Origin: Meandrina meandrites
Taxonomy: Eukaryota > Cnidaria > Anthozoa > Scleractinia > Meandrinidae
DNA length: 64,000 nt
Direction of reading: 5' to 3'
Assembly: GCA_963693305.1 (NCBI GenBank)
Contig: OY855912.1
Coordinates: 30,767,277-30,831,276 of the forward strand
Of this stretch, positions 51,901 through 63,044 are shown piece after piece (positions within the stretch are counted from its first letter, which is position 1; each line of letters opens with the position of its first letter). A program made the translations under genes and the position numbers. Under the pieces are notes generated by a model. It worked only from the letters and a program-made list of their open reading frames with translations. It was not told the DNA's origin and did not search any database.

Positions 51901-53567
51901 TATCCGAGTGTACGATATTTCTGCAGTGGCACCGATGTCGACGGTCATGTTGAGGGTATCTTTGATGTCTTCTTTATTAACCTGCTTGGTATTCACTTTG
52001 CATTCAAAGTTGCAAAATACATCTCCATCCTTTTTCGTGAATTTTTTTACTCTAATTTCATTTATACCTTGTAGGTCTTTAAGATCCTCTTTCAACTGCT
52101 TTTTTACAGCCAGTGCCATTTCTTTGAACTCTTTGCTTTTCTTGTCTGATAGCTTTTTGTCCCATTCGATCGATGAGTCATTGCGTTTAACCTGCACTTC
52201 TTCAATAACGAGTTTATCTGCAAGATAGGGGGAAGCAAAGTAAGTAAGCAAGCAAGCAAGCATGCAAGCAGGCAGGTAGGTAGGTAGGTAGGTAGGTAGG
52301 TAGGTAGGTAGGTAGGTAGGTAGGTAGGTAGGTAGGTAGGTAGGTAGGTAGGTAGGTAGGTAGGTAAGTAAGTAAGTCCAGACCAAGATACAAATTCTCC
52401 TTACTCGGCGAGGAACCTTGTTATCACGACCTGTAACTTGACCTTTTCATGAAAATTTTCAAGTTCGTCTCAGTGTTTCCCAAGGACCTTCTCATAGAGA
52501 CATACCGATGCATGAAAATGTGAAATTTTCATGTAATGTACCGTACAAACAACTTTCACTTTTTCTCATGCTAATTAGGATATTTTTGTTATTTAAAGCC
52601 CACTGTACGTTTAAAATTTGAATGATAAAGGAAGAACGGATGAAATGTGATAGTTTAGTGAAATAACAACATCGAGTAAGTGTTCTATTTTACGCCATAT
52701 AAGCCAATCTGAAGGCTAGAACAGGGAGGTCACGAACGCAGATAAAAGCCTTCTCTCAATTGTTACTGTCAGTTAGCACTCGGCCGCCGCATTATTTTCA
52801 TAATTTGTAAACCGGAGATAAAATTCTGACCGATGGTAAAAAGCTGGAATTGATTGAAGCTAAAATGCCGAATGAGAGGTGCAATTAGTTAGAAACACTG
52901 ACTTACCAATGGAAAGGAAAAAGAGCTACGAAAAGTTTAAAAAGCTTGAGACCAAAACCTTCAGTATGGGTCACCTTCCAAAAAGAAAATTTCTAGTCAT
53001 TGCAATATGAATGAAGTATTAAACAAGGATTACTTTAGTAATTATCATATTGTCGCCTTTCAGGTCTTTTTCTAGAATATTCTATACTTGAAGTCAGTTA
53101 TGTTCTAACTTCAACTGAGTAACTAAATACGTTTTACCGTAAACAGTTCGAACGTTCACTTAAATTGACAATTTTAAAGTTAATGTCAAGTTTTACAATT
53201 TGCGCCAAATATCTTCTTCAATTAGTGAATATCACCGACTTTTCCCACAGTAAAATGTGTTAGGTGTAAAATGTCACTTTTTCAGCTTTTCCGATGTTCA
53301 GGCATCACTGAAAATTGAAAGAAATATTCACCCATGGCCAGAGATGTTTACGAAACTATAACGGCTGCTATAGGGAACGCAGTTGTATAATATTTTGAAG
53401 TAAAGTAGGTAATTCTAGAAGAATGTTTTGAGTTTATTTATGACACGTAGCGTTTTCTAGCAAAAACTCGCAAGAATGTAAAACTCACCGAGAGTCCATA
53501 CTGTAACGGTCAGTGTTGCCACAATAATCAAGCTTCCGATGTGTGGAGACATTACTGTGGAAAACAT
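48970..53567 (-). CDS. Multi-SEA single-pass membrane protein
   Basis: Three minus-strand exons join in frame: 53567-53489 (ATG; signal peptide with IGSLIIVATLTVTVW; donor GTGAGT, phase 1), 52217-50155 (acceptor TATCTTGCAG, donor GTAAGT) and 49152-48970 (TAA), total 774 aa. The large exon holds three 657 bp (219 aa) repeats, almost identical. Each encodes two SEA-like domains: one from DKLVIEEVQV through DGDVFCNFECKV, the second from MSLNLSSLSWIDAYNDH through HDGSLVVDYHVLV with the GS turn of autoproteolytic SEA domains. A (KKQQEQQQQTGSEE) linker ends each unit. The third unit has a two-residue insertion (NS) at the GS turn. TM about 694-714 (VGLIVFAAVIICLVILTFLV). The tail exon (60 aa) starts IVRKHWKYLKEHSPE. 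The YLPTYLPT-type frame extension upstream is an intronic microsatellite, not protein. Confidence 0.85.
49197..49340 (+). repeat. Degraded tRNA-derived SINE (family 2)
   Basis: GGAGGCGCGGTGGTTAGTGC (A box) and GGTCCAGGTTCTACACTGG (decayed B box), then TGTTCTTAGGCAAG, match the head of the better-preserved copy at 49500-49788. Confidence 0.6.
49500..49788 (-). repeat. tRNA-derived SINE (family 2), minus strand
   Basis: Minus-strand sequence: GGTGACCTAATGGTTAGTGC (A box), GGGTTCGAGCCC (B box), then GTTGTGTTCTTGGGCAAG, CTCTCTCCACCCAGGTGTAT and AAATGGGTACCGGCGAATTT, a body typical of anthozoan SINEs. It lies in the last intron of the multi-SEA gene. Both strands are open across it; neither frame is a gene. 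Confidence 0.8.
50155..52217 (-). repeat. Three coding tandem repeats of 657 bp
   Basis: Repeat landmarks CACTTCTTCAATAACGAG lie at 52195, 51538 and 50881, exactly 657 bp apart. Copies differ at a handful of positions plus one 6 bp insertion near 50405. Unit length is a multiple of three. Confidence 0.93.
52240..52375. repeat. (AGGT)n microsatellite
   Basis: About 25 perfect AGGT units, flanked by AAGC/AAGT-type repeats, in intron 1 of the multi-SEA gene just upstream of the acceptor. Confidence 0.95.
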
Positions 53568-55783
53568 GATGTTTCCTATGATGTCTCGTGTTTTGGTGGT
53601 TGGACTGGTTGGGCTTAAGTCAGCTCGTTAAGACTGCACCTGGCCAACTTGAAAACGTGTTTTCTCTAACGGGAATCATTAGAGTGTGTTGTTTCCAAAT
53701 ACATTAAGCCAGCAGATGTTTTCTTTTTACAAAAAATAACTAATAAGATTAATAAAAGATTTTGTTTTGAAGCTTTGTTTCTTAGCATCTTACGCAGACG
53801 TTTAATGGCTTCAAGATAACTAACAGCGTTTTGCGTGGGGCTAAAAAGTTACAAATCCTCCAAGTTTTGGACAGTCTTACCCTATGTTTTTTTCTTTTTG
53901 CCTTTTATAGACCAGACAAGTCAAATATAAATAGAAGACATAGAGTGGTGGGGTGGTGATCTTGTTTTTATGATAAATCGCGCAAGGCCTGGGACTCAAA
54001 TTTCAGTGCCGAACGTTATTTTTATCTTTTGAAATTTATTCAATCCTAGGCCGCTACTGCTGTACCGAAGTCCCGGATCAAAATCAGTATAACAGAATGG
54101 AGAATGCAAATTTCTAGCACGCAACATAGCCTCCAGCACAATGAAATTGCATTTAAATAGCACAAATTTTAAGTGCAGCCCATGCTAAAATGCGCTTTTT
54201 AATGTGATTGGATGGTTGCGTTTAAGGTGAACCTAGACACCGCTGCAAGTCTATTTAGACTCAATTTTTCTCACAAAACCCATGTGCGATGCATGAATGG
54301 CAGTAAATTAATGAAGTGGGTGGTAAAGCCATGGTTTGTTTATCGCTGCAAGATCTCAAAGCTGAGTTACCATCATTAATTTTAAAATGGATCGGCCATA
54401 AATGGATCCGCCGGCGCCGACCTTGAAGTGAACCGACTGCATGGCACCTTACCAACTTAACTAAACAGGAAATTTAACATTGGCTATTTTTAATACATCT
54501 TGTAGTCAAGGGTTTCTAGTTACTGTAGTTCTTTTTTTACCTAGAGATCTTGGTATATAAAGATAAGGGCTTTGGTGCATTTCTATGGCAAAAATTTTAT
54601 CGTAGATTTATTTGTGGGAGACCCGAAGGTAAAAAGTTTCAAACATAATTGTGAACTATCGTCATTACAAATGCAAATGTCAGCTGCTTGATTGAAAATA
54701 AAATGCAACTGAACTTGCCTAAAAAGTTTTAAAATTTTCGACGAAAATTTGTCAAATCCCATATTTAAGCCTCTTAAGCTTTTAACTGAAGTAGTGATGA
54801 AGTCGGAGAAAAACAGAAATGCTAAAGGAAAAAAGTTTTTTTTCTTTCTTATTGTTAACAAACATATGCGTGTGAATAACACATCACTTTATACGACTTG
54901 CATTATCTAAACATAATAATGTTACAGTGGAGATCTTTTATTAACCAACCCACATGCCGAGTAACTCCAGGCAGTGACAGATAATATGACGCTTAAGAGA
55001 AATAACATATGGGGACGTAAACGGTTCGGGAATTTGTGAAAATCGAGAAGATTATTTCTTAAAACAAGCTAAATCCATTAACGAAACCAATACGAAACTA
55101 CTGAATAACGTCATAAATTTATAACATGCGACTTCTTATTGAAAGACTTGTCTCCAGTTTGGAGACACGAATGCAAAAGAGGTTGAATACAATTATGGAC
55201 GGACCATTATTTTTCTGGAGGGGGATATGAAAAATATTGAAAAAAAATTGCTTGTAGGACTTAAAAAGACGAGATAAATTGCTTTCAAACACGATATGTG
55301 TAAAAAAGTTAGTTTGCATTTCGAAAATGTTTGCAGAGGTTCAGATTGCATAAATTAAAAAAAAAAGGTTTGCAAAGGAAAATTTTTCATACCCCCTTCC
55401 AGGAAAATAATGGTCCGTCCCTTAAGCAGGGGTCTTCTTAGAAACCAATTACTCGTCCAACATGGTAAAACGTCACATCTTGAAAAACTGCGCTTAAATT
55501 GTTTAGGTTTTTCTTCTTGTTTCTTTTTAGTTTGTTGTTACCTATTATATTTTTGGTGTTTCTCTATCTTGCGACTCAAACTTTATGAACAATTACTGAT
55601 CACCATAGGAACAAGTCATTTTTCGTCTTTGCGGGTGATGTCAATTAGCCTTCAAAGAACCCACGTCACACCCGCGAAAAAAGCTGTGCAATTTGAGTTC
55701 ATTTCATGTTCAACTGATTGAGGGTTATTGACAAAAGTGCAAAGCTAGAGACGAGAATATTCATATTTAAATCTTGTTTTAAC
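53568..55783. other. Intergenic region between divergent surface-protein genes
   Basis: No coding frame is supported. It should contain the promoters of the minus-strand multi-SEA gene and the plus-strand mucin-like gene; no clear motif is assigned. GGACGGACCATTATTTT (about 55197) and AAAATAATGGTCCGTCC (about 55405) form a short inverted repeat. Confidence 0.5.
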
Positions 55784-58700
55784 ATGGCTGCAGCTTTGGG
55801 TATTCTCTGGTCCGGGATGCTGTTAATGAATTTATTTTCCTTCAGTGAGTAGTAACTTTGAGAATTTTTCTTATTATGTCTGTTTTGTTCAAACTTTACA
55901 GTTAGTCCATTTCGTCGTAATAAGTTTTGAGCACGAAATATTGAAATGTTTGCAATTTTTAATTTGGCACAAAATAGATACTTTGAACTTTTAAAGTTAG
56001 AAACTTTTTGCGTAAGTTGATAAAAAATGAGAAGACGTGGAACGTTTTAACTGTATCAGCTTTTTGTAATCCATCTAAGCCAAGTTAAGTTTAAATTGTT
56101 AACAAAGCAATGCTACTTTTATACATTGTCATGGTCAACGGTTTAGCGTGTTCCTTCGAGTTACGCTTGCTATTTATCCTTTAAATTTGATTACAGAGTG
56201 AAAGCTGTTGGTTCAAGAAAGTTGCACCAACTTTTCGAAAATTTAATCTGCAAGCACTTAAATCAACTCTACTTAAAAATAAAAAAGCGGAATTTCAACA
56301 CCTGGTTTTCTAGTATTACTTGTATTGATCATTTTCTGCAAATGTAGTGATCGATTGTCTTCGCTTTTGCAGTTTGTTCAATTTAGTCGTCATGCAACTA
56401 AAAGAAATAAGAAACTTTCAAAGAAAATCGCCTTGGCTTGTTTTCTCTTAGAATGTAGATTTTCATAAGCGAGCTACTTGTAGGTCACACAATTTTAGAT
56501 GACTTCAGGACTGAATAACTGGTCTATGAATTAACTGAAATATCACAGTAACGGCTTAGTGCTGTAGGAAGACTTAAAAGGAACAAAACAGCCAAGCAGG
56601 AGCATAAATGGAAGATTGAAACGGATTGCAGTTGAGTAAACATGACAAATATCGATCTTGTTTTTCAAGATTATCTCAGTTTGTATGAAAATATTATTTA
56701 TAATGTTTGGAAATCCTTCTTGTTTGTTATGTGGCCATCATTTTGCGAATAGAAGACTTTGTCAATTTAAAATTGGTAACTCAAATTAGCAAACACAAAA
56801 AGAATCCCCCCTTTAACGACTTTTCTTTTTCCCTGTCGTGTGTATAAACTTGAAACAGGAACACAGACAGCCACAGGCAAACCAACAGGCACAACTTCAA
56901 GCACTAGATGGCCATCATCAAGCACACAGGAAACAACACCAGGAGCAAAGCCAACCACGGAGACGTCAACAGGGGCACATTCAGCCACAGGCTCGTCAAC
57001 AGGGGCACATTCAATCGCAGGCTCGTTAACAAGGGCACATTCAATCACAGGCTCGTCAACAGGGGCACATTCAACCACAGGGTCACCAACAGGAGCACAT
57101 TCGATCACAGGCTCGTCAACAGGGGCAAACTCAATCACAGGCTCGTCAACAGGAGCACATTCAATCACAGGCTCGTCAACAGGGGCACATTCAATCACAG
57201 GCTCGTCAACAGGGGCACATTCAATCGCAGGCTCGTTAACAAGGGCACATTCAATCACAGGCTCGTCAACAGGAGCACATTCAATCACAGGCTCGTCAAC
57301 AGGGGCACATTCAACCACAGGGTCACCAACAGGAGCACATCCAATCACAGGCTCGCCAACAGGGGCAAATTCAATCACAGGCTCGTTAACAGGAGCACAT
57401 TCAATCACAGGCTCGTCAACAGGGGCACATTCAATCGCAGGCTCGTTAACAAGGGCACATTCAATCACAGGCTCGTCAACAGGAGCACATTCAATCACAG
57501 GCTCGTCAACAGGGGCACATTCAACCACAGGGTCACCAACAGGAGCACATTCAATCACAGGCTCGCCAACAGGGGCAAATTCAATCACAGGCTCGTTAAC
57601 AGGAGCACATTCAATCACAGGCTCGTCAACAGGGGCACATTCAATCGCAGGCTCGTTAACAAGGGCACATTCAATCACAGGCTCGTCAACAGGAGCACAT
57701 TCAATCACAGGCTCGTCAACAGGGGCACATTCAACCACAGGGTCACCAACAGGAGCACATTCAATCACAGGCTCGCCAACAGGGGCAAATTCAATCACAG
57801 GCTCGTCAACAGGGGCAAGTTCAATCACAGGCTCGTCAACAGGGGCACATTCAATGACAGGTTCGTCAACAGGGGCATTTTCAACCACGGGATCGTCAAC
57901 AGGGGCACATTCAATCACAGGCGCGTCAACAGGGGCAAGTTCAATCTCAGGCTCGTCAACAGGGGCACATTCAATGACAGGCTCGTCAACAGGGGCATTT
58001 TCAACCACGGGGTCGTCAACAGGGGCGCATTCAATCACAGGCTCGTCAACAGGGGCAAGTTCAATCACAGGCTCGTCAACAGGGGCACATTCATCATCAA
58101 CTGGATCCTCATCAGAATCACCAACAGGAACCACAGAATGGTCAAGCACATCAAGCACAAAATTTAAGAATTCAAATAAAACTATGTCAAAACCAAGCCC
58201 AGGATTTGCACTAGGAATGGAAAGCGACGAAGGGATTCACAATTCTCGAGTCGGTGATGAAGAGAAAGAGAAAACAGATTCCCTGCCTCGTTGGGCGATT
58301 GCATTAATAGTCGTTGCTTGTGTGGCTTTCCTGGTCGTGATCATTACCGCGGTTTTCATAAGCAAGGTAAGTTCTCAAGCTCTGGCGTTTTCTTTAACAA
58401 AAAGATGTTTGCCAATGTAACCCTATCAAAATAATTTTAATTCAAGTATAAAAGTAAACCCCCATGACTCAACTAACCAATCTTAGTTGTTTACGGCATT
58501 CTACTTATCACAAGATAAAATAATCTATTTTTGGCTAAAATTTTGTTTCGTATATCAACGTGTCAGTTATCCTGGATACCAAAGGTTTTTATAAGCTGCG
58601 CAATCAAATTCAGTGTAAGTAGGCATGTACCATAATCCAATAGTGCACGCTGATAGCGTGAGCAAATCGCTTCGCCATTTTCTTTCTCGTGCGAGTTTTT

Positions 58701-59146
58701 CACCGGCAATGTTACAAAACAATTGGTTAACTTCATACTTTAGCGTGCACTATCGAGTTATGGAGAAGCTAGAATTGAAGCTAGCTTTCTAGACGCTTCT
58801 TTTGTGCTCTTCAAACTTCCCGCGTGCACCATAACTCGATAGCATGCAATTTTATACAGTTCTCGGTCCTTTCTGGATTAAGAGACGTTTTCTTCTAAGG
58901 TTAGTTTTGAGAATTTGTTATGCATCAGGACAATTTCCATTATAGGACGATTTTTTCTTTATTCTCGCCACGTGTCCGCACAACAACTGTATTGATACTG
59001 TAAGGAGAGAAGTTGCATGTTGATCACTCTAAGGAGGTTTTTAAAATTAAATTTTCTAGCGTTGGCGTGGAAAGAAGACTGACAGTAAATCAGGGAAAGA
59101 CCCGTATGTCATTGGAGAGAATGTCTTGGAAGATGCTTCTGCTTAA
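55784..59146 (+). CDS. Mucin-like single-pass membrane protein
   Basis: Three exons join in frame: 55784-55844 (ATG; signal peptide with ILWSGMLLMNLFSF; donor GTGAGT, phase 1), 56859-58366 (acceptor GAAACAG, donor GTAAGT, phase 0) and 59060-59146 (TAA), total 551 aa. The ectodomain is a run of about 37 ten-residue repeats of the type GSSTGAHSIT (30 bp DNA unit), rich in Ser/Thr and lacking Cys, thus a likely heavily O-glycosylated mucin-like stalk. Then come a membrane-proximal acidic/basic stretch, a TM helix about 498-520 (WAIALIVVACVAFLVVIITA), and a short tail RWRGKKTDSKSGKD ending VLEDASA. The exon plan equals that of the neighbouring SEA genes. An AATAAA lies near 60042. All three forward frames and one reverse frame are open across the repeat; only this one has leader, TM and tail. 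Confidence 0.85.
56970..58095 (+). repeat. Coding 30 bp tandem repeat with 210 bp higher-order period
   Basis: The unit is approximately AGGGGCACATTCAATCACAG plus GCTCGTCAAC. The variant TCAATCGCAGGCTCGTTAAC recurs at 57011, 57221, 57431 and 57641, exactly 210 bp (seven units) apart, so blocks of seven were amplified together. Confidence 0.93.
58735..58850. repeat. Inverted repeat in the last intron of the mucin-like gene
   Basis: GCGTGCACTATCGAGTTATGG (about 58743) pairs with CCATAACTCGATAGCATGC (about 58830). A further GTGCACGCTGATAGCGTGAG lies upstream. The arms could form a hairpin of about 20 bp. Confidence 0.6.
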
Positions 59147-60999
59147 GTAGCCACTATTACCAACTTCAGTGAACTGTCATCGTAGCATAGACTCGGCAGC
59201 AAGAAACGAAACTGCATCGTTTTAGTTTCATACGTTAGTAAAAGTACATATATTGTATTGTTTGAGTATTACCATTGTGAAGAAGCAAAAGAGGCATTTT
59301 CTTTCACAGTTAATGGGACACTGTCACGAGTATAACTTGAAAAATTCTACAGCCCAAAAACAGTTTACACCATTGGAAACCTATTTCCAGTGGTCAAGTT
59401 TTCTTAAAATTACTATGCCAGTGTTACCGAAGCTAAATATAGAGTGATATCACTGTGATACCATCGGGAGCTTTTGATCTCAACTTGAAAAAGTCAGCCT
59501 GACTTTTTGCACGGTTAATATATTTACAGGCAAACAAGTGAAATTCGGCAAGAGCCAGCCAGCCAACCATGCCCGACTAAGAGAGGTATCCGGCAAACTG
59601 TGATGTTCACTCGGTATTCATTTGACAGTAGTTTGGTTTGGTTTCTCTCGCGACACAATAATATTCCACGAAACCTTTTAATGTTAAACTACGTTTTGCT
59701 GATTCACATAGTCATTTTAAGCCGCCTTTTTGTTTATTCGTAGTGAATTTGATGCAGTACGCGATCGTTCTTCAATTGACATTGCGCATGCGTATATATG
59801 CATTCTTTGAATCTGAAGGTAGTTGTAGCTTAGGCATAGAAGTGGAGCCACGCAAGCATGCGCACATGCACTTGTAGGCTCCGTATGTAAGGGTGCTTCA
59901 GGATGTCTTTTCTGTCGAACAACATTAAAATTCATGAAAACACTAAGCGGATTTCAGTGTCTTTACTGTGTACACGCAGCTGATCCTATGTTTCATCCGT
60001 GCCCCCTGTTTTGTTCTTTTGATATATGTTTTCATTCCCTTTAATAAAAATGACAGACTGTATCAATGAAACGTTATTAAATACCATGTGATGGACTCGC
60101 GAGAATCCCGATTTTTTTAAAGCTTTCTTGATGCATTGTATCCAAATTAGCCTATAGATTTGCAGGAGTACAGTACTGTAAAAGAGAAAGTTTAACTACA
60201 TCGAGATCATTGCCATCCTGTCAGGGTTCGCCCTACGCAATACCGCGAGGTTCCGCCCCGAGTCCCAAACCCTTACCCATTTATTTACCGGTTTTTGACA
60301 GAAAAGGTGACCCTTTAATTTACCTTCGATAGAAAATGGCTCCCCTTCACATAACTACGTAAGGGATACTGCATCTCCCCTTTCTTAATTTTCAATTGAA
60401 TATACCCTTAAAATGAATAAACACAACGCATGGGAAACTACGGGAACTTTAAAATACAATTTCGCAATTAATGGAAATCGTTCATGAAAGACACTGAAGG
60501 AAAGCCGCTCACGCGCAAGACCGTCAAGGTTGACCGGAACACTGTACACGTGTCCACCTCCAGGCTTTTCGTCTTTCTTGGGCCTCCAGCATTTTGATGT
60601 CTCTCCACTTTCCTGCAAGACCGTCAAGGTTGACCAGAGCACTGTAATTTTTTTCATTTTGCTTTTTTCTATAACAACGTCATTGCAATTAGGTGTAGCT
60701 TTGTTTGCTCACCGTTCCACTGGAGCGTAGCCCTTACGCGGTCTAAGCAATGTTTTGGTTTTGTGTGAGCCAATCAGATTTCAGGAAATCGTATATCCAG
60801 CTGGGGAATGAGAATTTAAATAAACTGTGCAGGTGCCGTTAATTTTTGGAGTTCTAACTTCAACCCAGAGCAAAAACACAACCGCAAACTTAAAAATGCA
60901 CAATGTAGCGCCATTTTGGTTTAACATGCTGACTTCTGCGAATGCTAGACAATGTAACTTTCATTTGATGAAGAAATCGTCCGTGACTGAATCAGAAAT

Positions 61000-61225
61000 A
61001 TAGACTGCGAGCAGTCTCTTTAGTCTCCCCTCGTTCCTTCCCCTCATTTGCATATTTTCGGCTTTTCTTGTCGCTCGTAGGATTTTCGCGAACAAAAACC
61101 GACTGCTCGCAGTCTATCCGAAACAAGAACACTCTCAGCCAACTGGCCTTCGAGCAGGCTCACCTTTGCTCGCCGACTGGTTGTTCGTGTTTGTAACCCA
61201 AAGGTGAGCCTGCTCGCAGGCTGTC
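61000..61225. repeat. Inverted-repeat cluster with GCGAGCAGTC motifs
   Basis: AGACTGCGAGCAGTCT (61003) and GACTGCTCGCAGTCT (61100), plus AGCAGGCTCACCTTTGCTCG (61153) and AAGGTGAGCCTGCTCGCAGG (61201), are mutual reverse complements. Confidence 0.6.
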
Positions 61226-61627
61226 CACCAACAAAATGGTAACTGTTAATGACACGCACAGAAATTTGATATTTTGAACGCCGTTTTGTAGGGAATATAA
61301 TAAAGCATTTCAACAACGCGAACAAAATGTACGTGTTATAAAAATAAACCTTCCTATCTCTACTGAGACAAATTAACGTGATTTTGATGCTTTATGCGTC
61401 CTGCACTTGTACAAGACAACACAACAACGTCTAACAACAGAGCTCGAGAGAAAATAAAAAAATAACAATAATCTAAGGTCTCTGCGAAAAATGGACCACT
61501 AGAGCAGAAAAGAAAGCTTTACTTGTTTATTTAATAAAACTTGTCATGTCCGGAACATTCGCTCCGACACAACTTCCCCGCGTGGTGCACGGTGAAATGC
61601 CACGATTATCTGTCCAAGCTAAGTAGT

Positions 61628-61682
61628 CTAAGTAAATTCCAATTCGATCGGGAATTCGAGGACCACAGGTTTGTCAGTCGCA
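61628..61682 (+). repeat. SINE family 1 tail fragment
   Basis: AAATTCCAATTCGATCGGGA followed by GAGGACCACAGGTTTGTCAG matches the 3' tail of the SINE at 63105-63330. Confidence 0.6.
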
Positions 61683-62977
61683 AGACTGTTAATTTTTAGT
61701 TGGACTTATAAAACTTAGCGGCGGGAAATATATTAACCAAAATAACGAAATCTTTCGCAAAACTCTGAGGCCTCTCTGAAAACCACATATGTATGTGATT
61801 GAAAGTTTCCTAGTAAAAGATTATTGTTAAAACAAAACAGAGACATGCGTATCGCGCATGTCACACGTTATGTGAAATAAAATCAGTACGTGCTAAAAAC
61901 AGAAGACAAGGAAAAGCCTGGAACGATCCTTGAGTATTATTTTTAAACCTGACACAGTTGTAAAACATTCAATTTTACTTTTAAAAAATTTCATATTTAT
62001 AGATAAATATCATTATATATTTTTGATATACATATTTTTAACGAAGTAAGTGTGAAGTCAGTAATAAAGAACAAGCCTATTTAGTGGACGCATTTCAGAA
62101 CAGACGCGTCCAACGAAAATAACATGCATGCAGATGAATGACTCACTTTGAGTAACCAATGTCGCACGGTCACAAAAGTTACAAGATACAAAGCAGGATT
62201 TCCTATCAATATTCTAAATTTGCTTTTTAGAACCACAACACATAACAGATTGGAAAATATTAAATGAAAACGCAAAAATGCGAAAATGGAACAAAATAAG
62301 GCAAACGCTGGAACTGTGCTGAGATCCAGAAAATACGATTTGTCATTAAAAATATATTTGCATAAGATAAGACGTTCCAGGGAACTCCCACACAGCAATG
62401 ACAAGCATGGTAAGTTAAATTGAGAAGCTAACAGGTGCAAGCCGCGAAGTTCAGTAACAAAAATAACAACGAGCCATTTTCGAATTATGGTGAGTTTTCA
62501 TCACAAATCATCGCAACTATCAATGCCAAGTAATATAGAGATCTATTTTTAAGGGATCATTATACATTCAAGGGTTTACATATCAGTCATATATTCGCAT
62601 TTTTTAAGACTTCAGGAAAAAAGTCTTTCAGCGTCAATATTTTGAAATGCAGGCATCTTATTGTGGTAACAGTCTTTTGCAAAACATTGACAAACGTCAT
62701 ATAATTTATTTGACGTTATTTGTCAGTATGAACAGGATTTGTTTTCGATACGAAACAATAACGAGTTAATGAATAGGTATTGATCATCATAGCAACAGTT
62801 AAAAAGTTTTCTTTGTGTGTTGTTAAAATTGGCTAATTACTTGTGTTCACTATTTTTGAAGATTAGATCCTTCTTTGAACAAGAACTACGCATCTTTACC
62901 TTACTGCTGTTTAACGATTATCTAAAGTATTTCGAGAAAGCGCAAAGTCGAAAGTGTATTTTAAGAGTGACTCAAGT

Positions 62978-63044
62978 ATGGCTGGAGGCTTAATCAGTCT
63001 GCTTTCGCTCGGGATCATTTTGAGCATCCTTAATGCTTCAAACG
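62978..63044 (+). CDS. Signal-peptide exon of a further surface-protein gene (partial)
   Basis: ATG plus 22 codons plus one base encodes a leader with GLISLLSLGIILSILNAS and ends AACG|GTAAGT in phase 1. Length, phase and leader type match exon 1 of the two complete neighbouring membrane-protein genes. No phase-compatible downstream exon is seen before the window ends, so the gene continues to the right. The family assignment is inference from exon plan and position. Confidence 0.6.

Larger units (their letters stand above)
59147..62977. other. Intergenic DNA with repeats, no gene seen
   Basis: Contains the 3' UTR of the mucin-like gene, a duplicated CAAGACCGTCAAGGTTGACC (60517 and 60616), GACTGCGAGCAGTCT-type inverted repeats (about 61003-61225) and a SINE tail fragment (61628-61682). 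Open frames here have no protein-like features. Confidence 0.5.

Noticed and set aside
50334..52228. Plus-strand frames over the SEA repeats (FLPSHFSLNLILNQQ type)
   Set aside because: Antisense shadows of a repeated, well-supported minus-strand exon.
52218..52386. N-terminal YLPTYLPT extension of the multi-SEA frame
   Set aside because: It is the (AGGT)n microsatellite read through. A good acceptor at 52218-52220 and a phase-matched signal exon at 53489-53567 give a better model.
56767..58158. 463-codon minus-strand frame (APVDEPVIEC repeats) and a 419-codon second plus-strand frame over the mucin repeat
   Set aside because: A 30 bp repeat without stops keeps several frames open. Only the chosen frame has a phase-matched signal exon, a TM helix and a tail exon.
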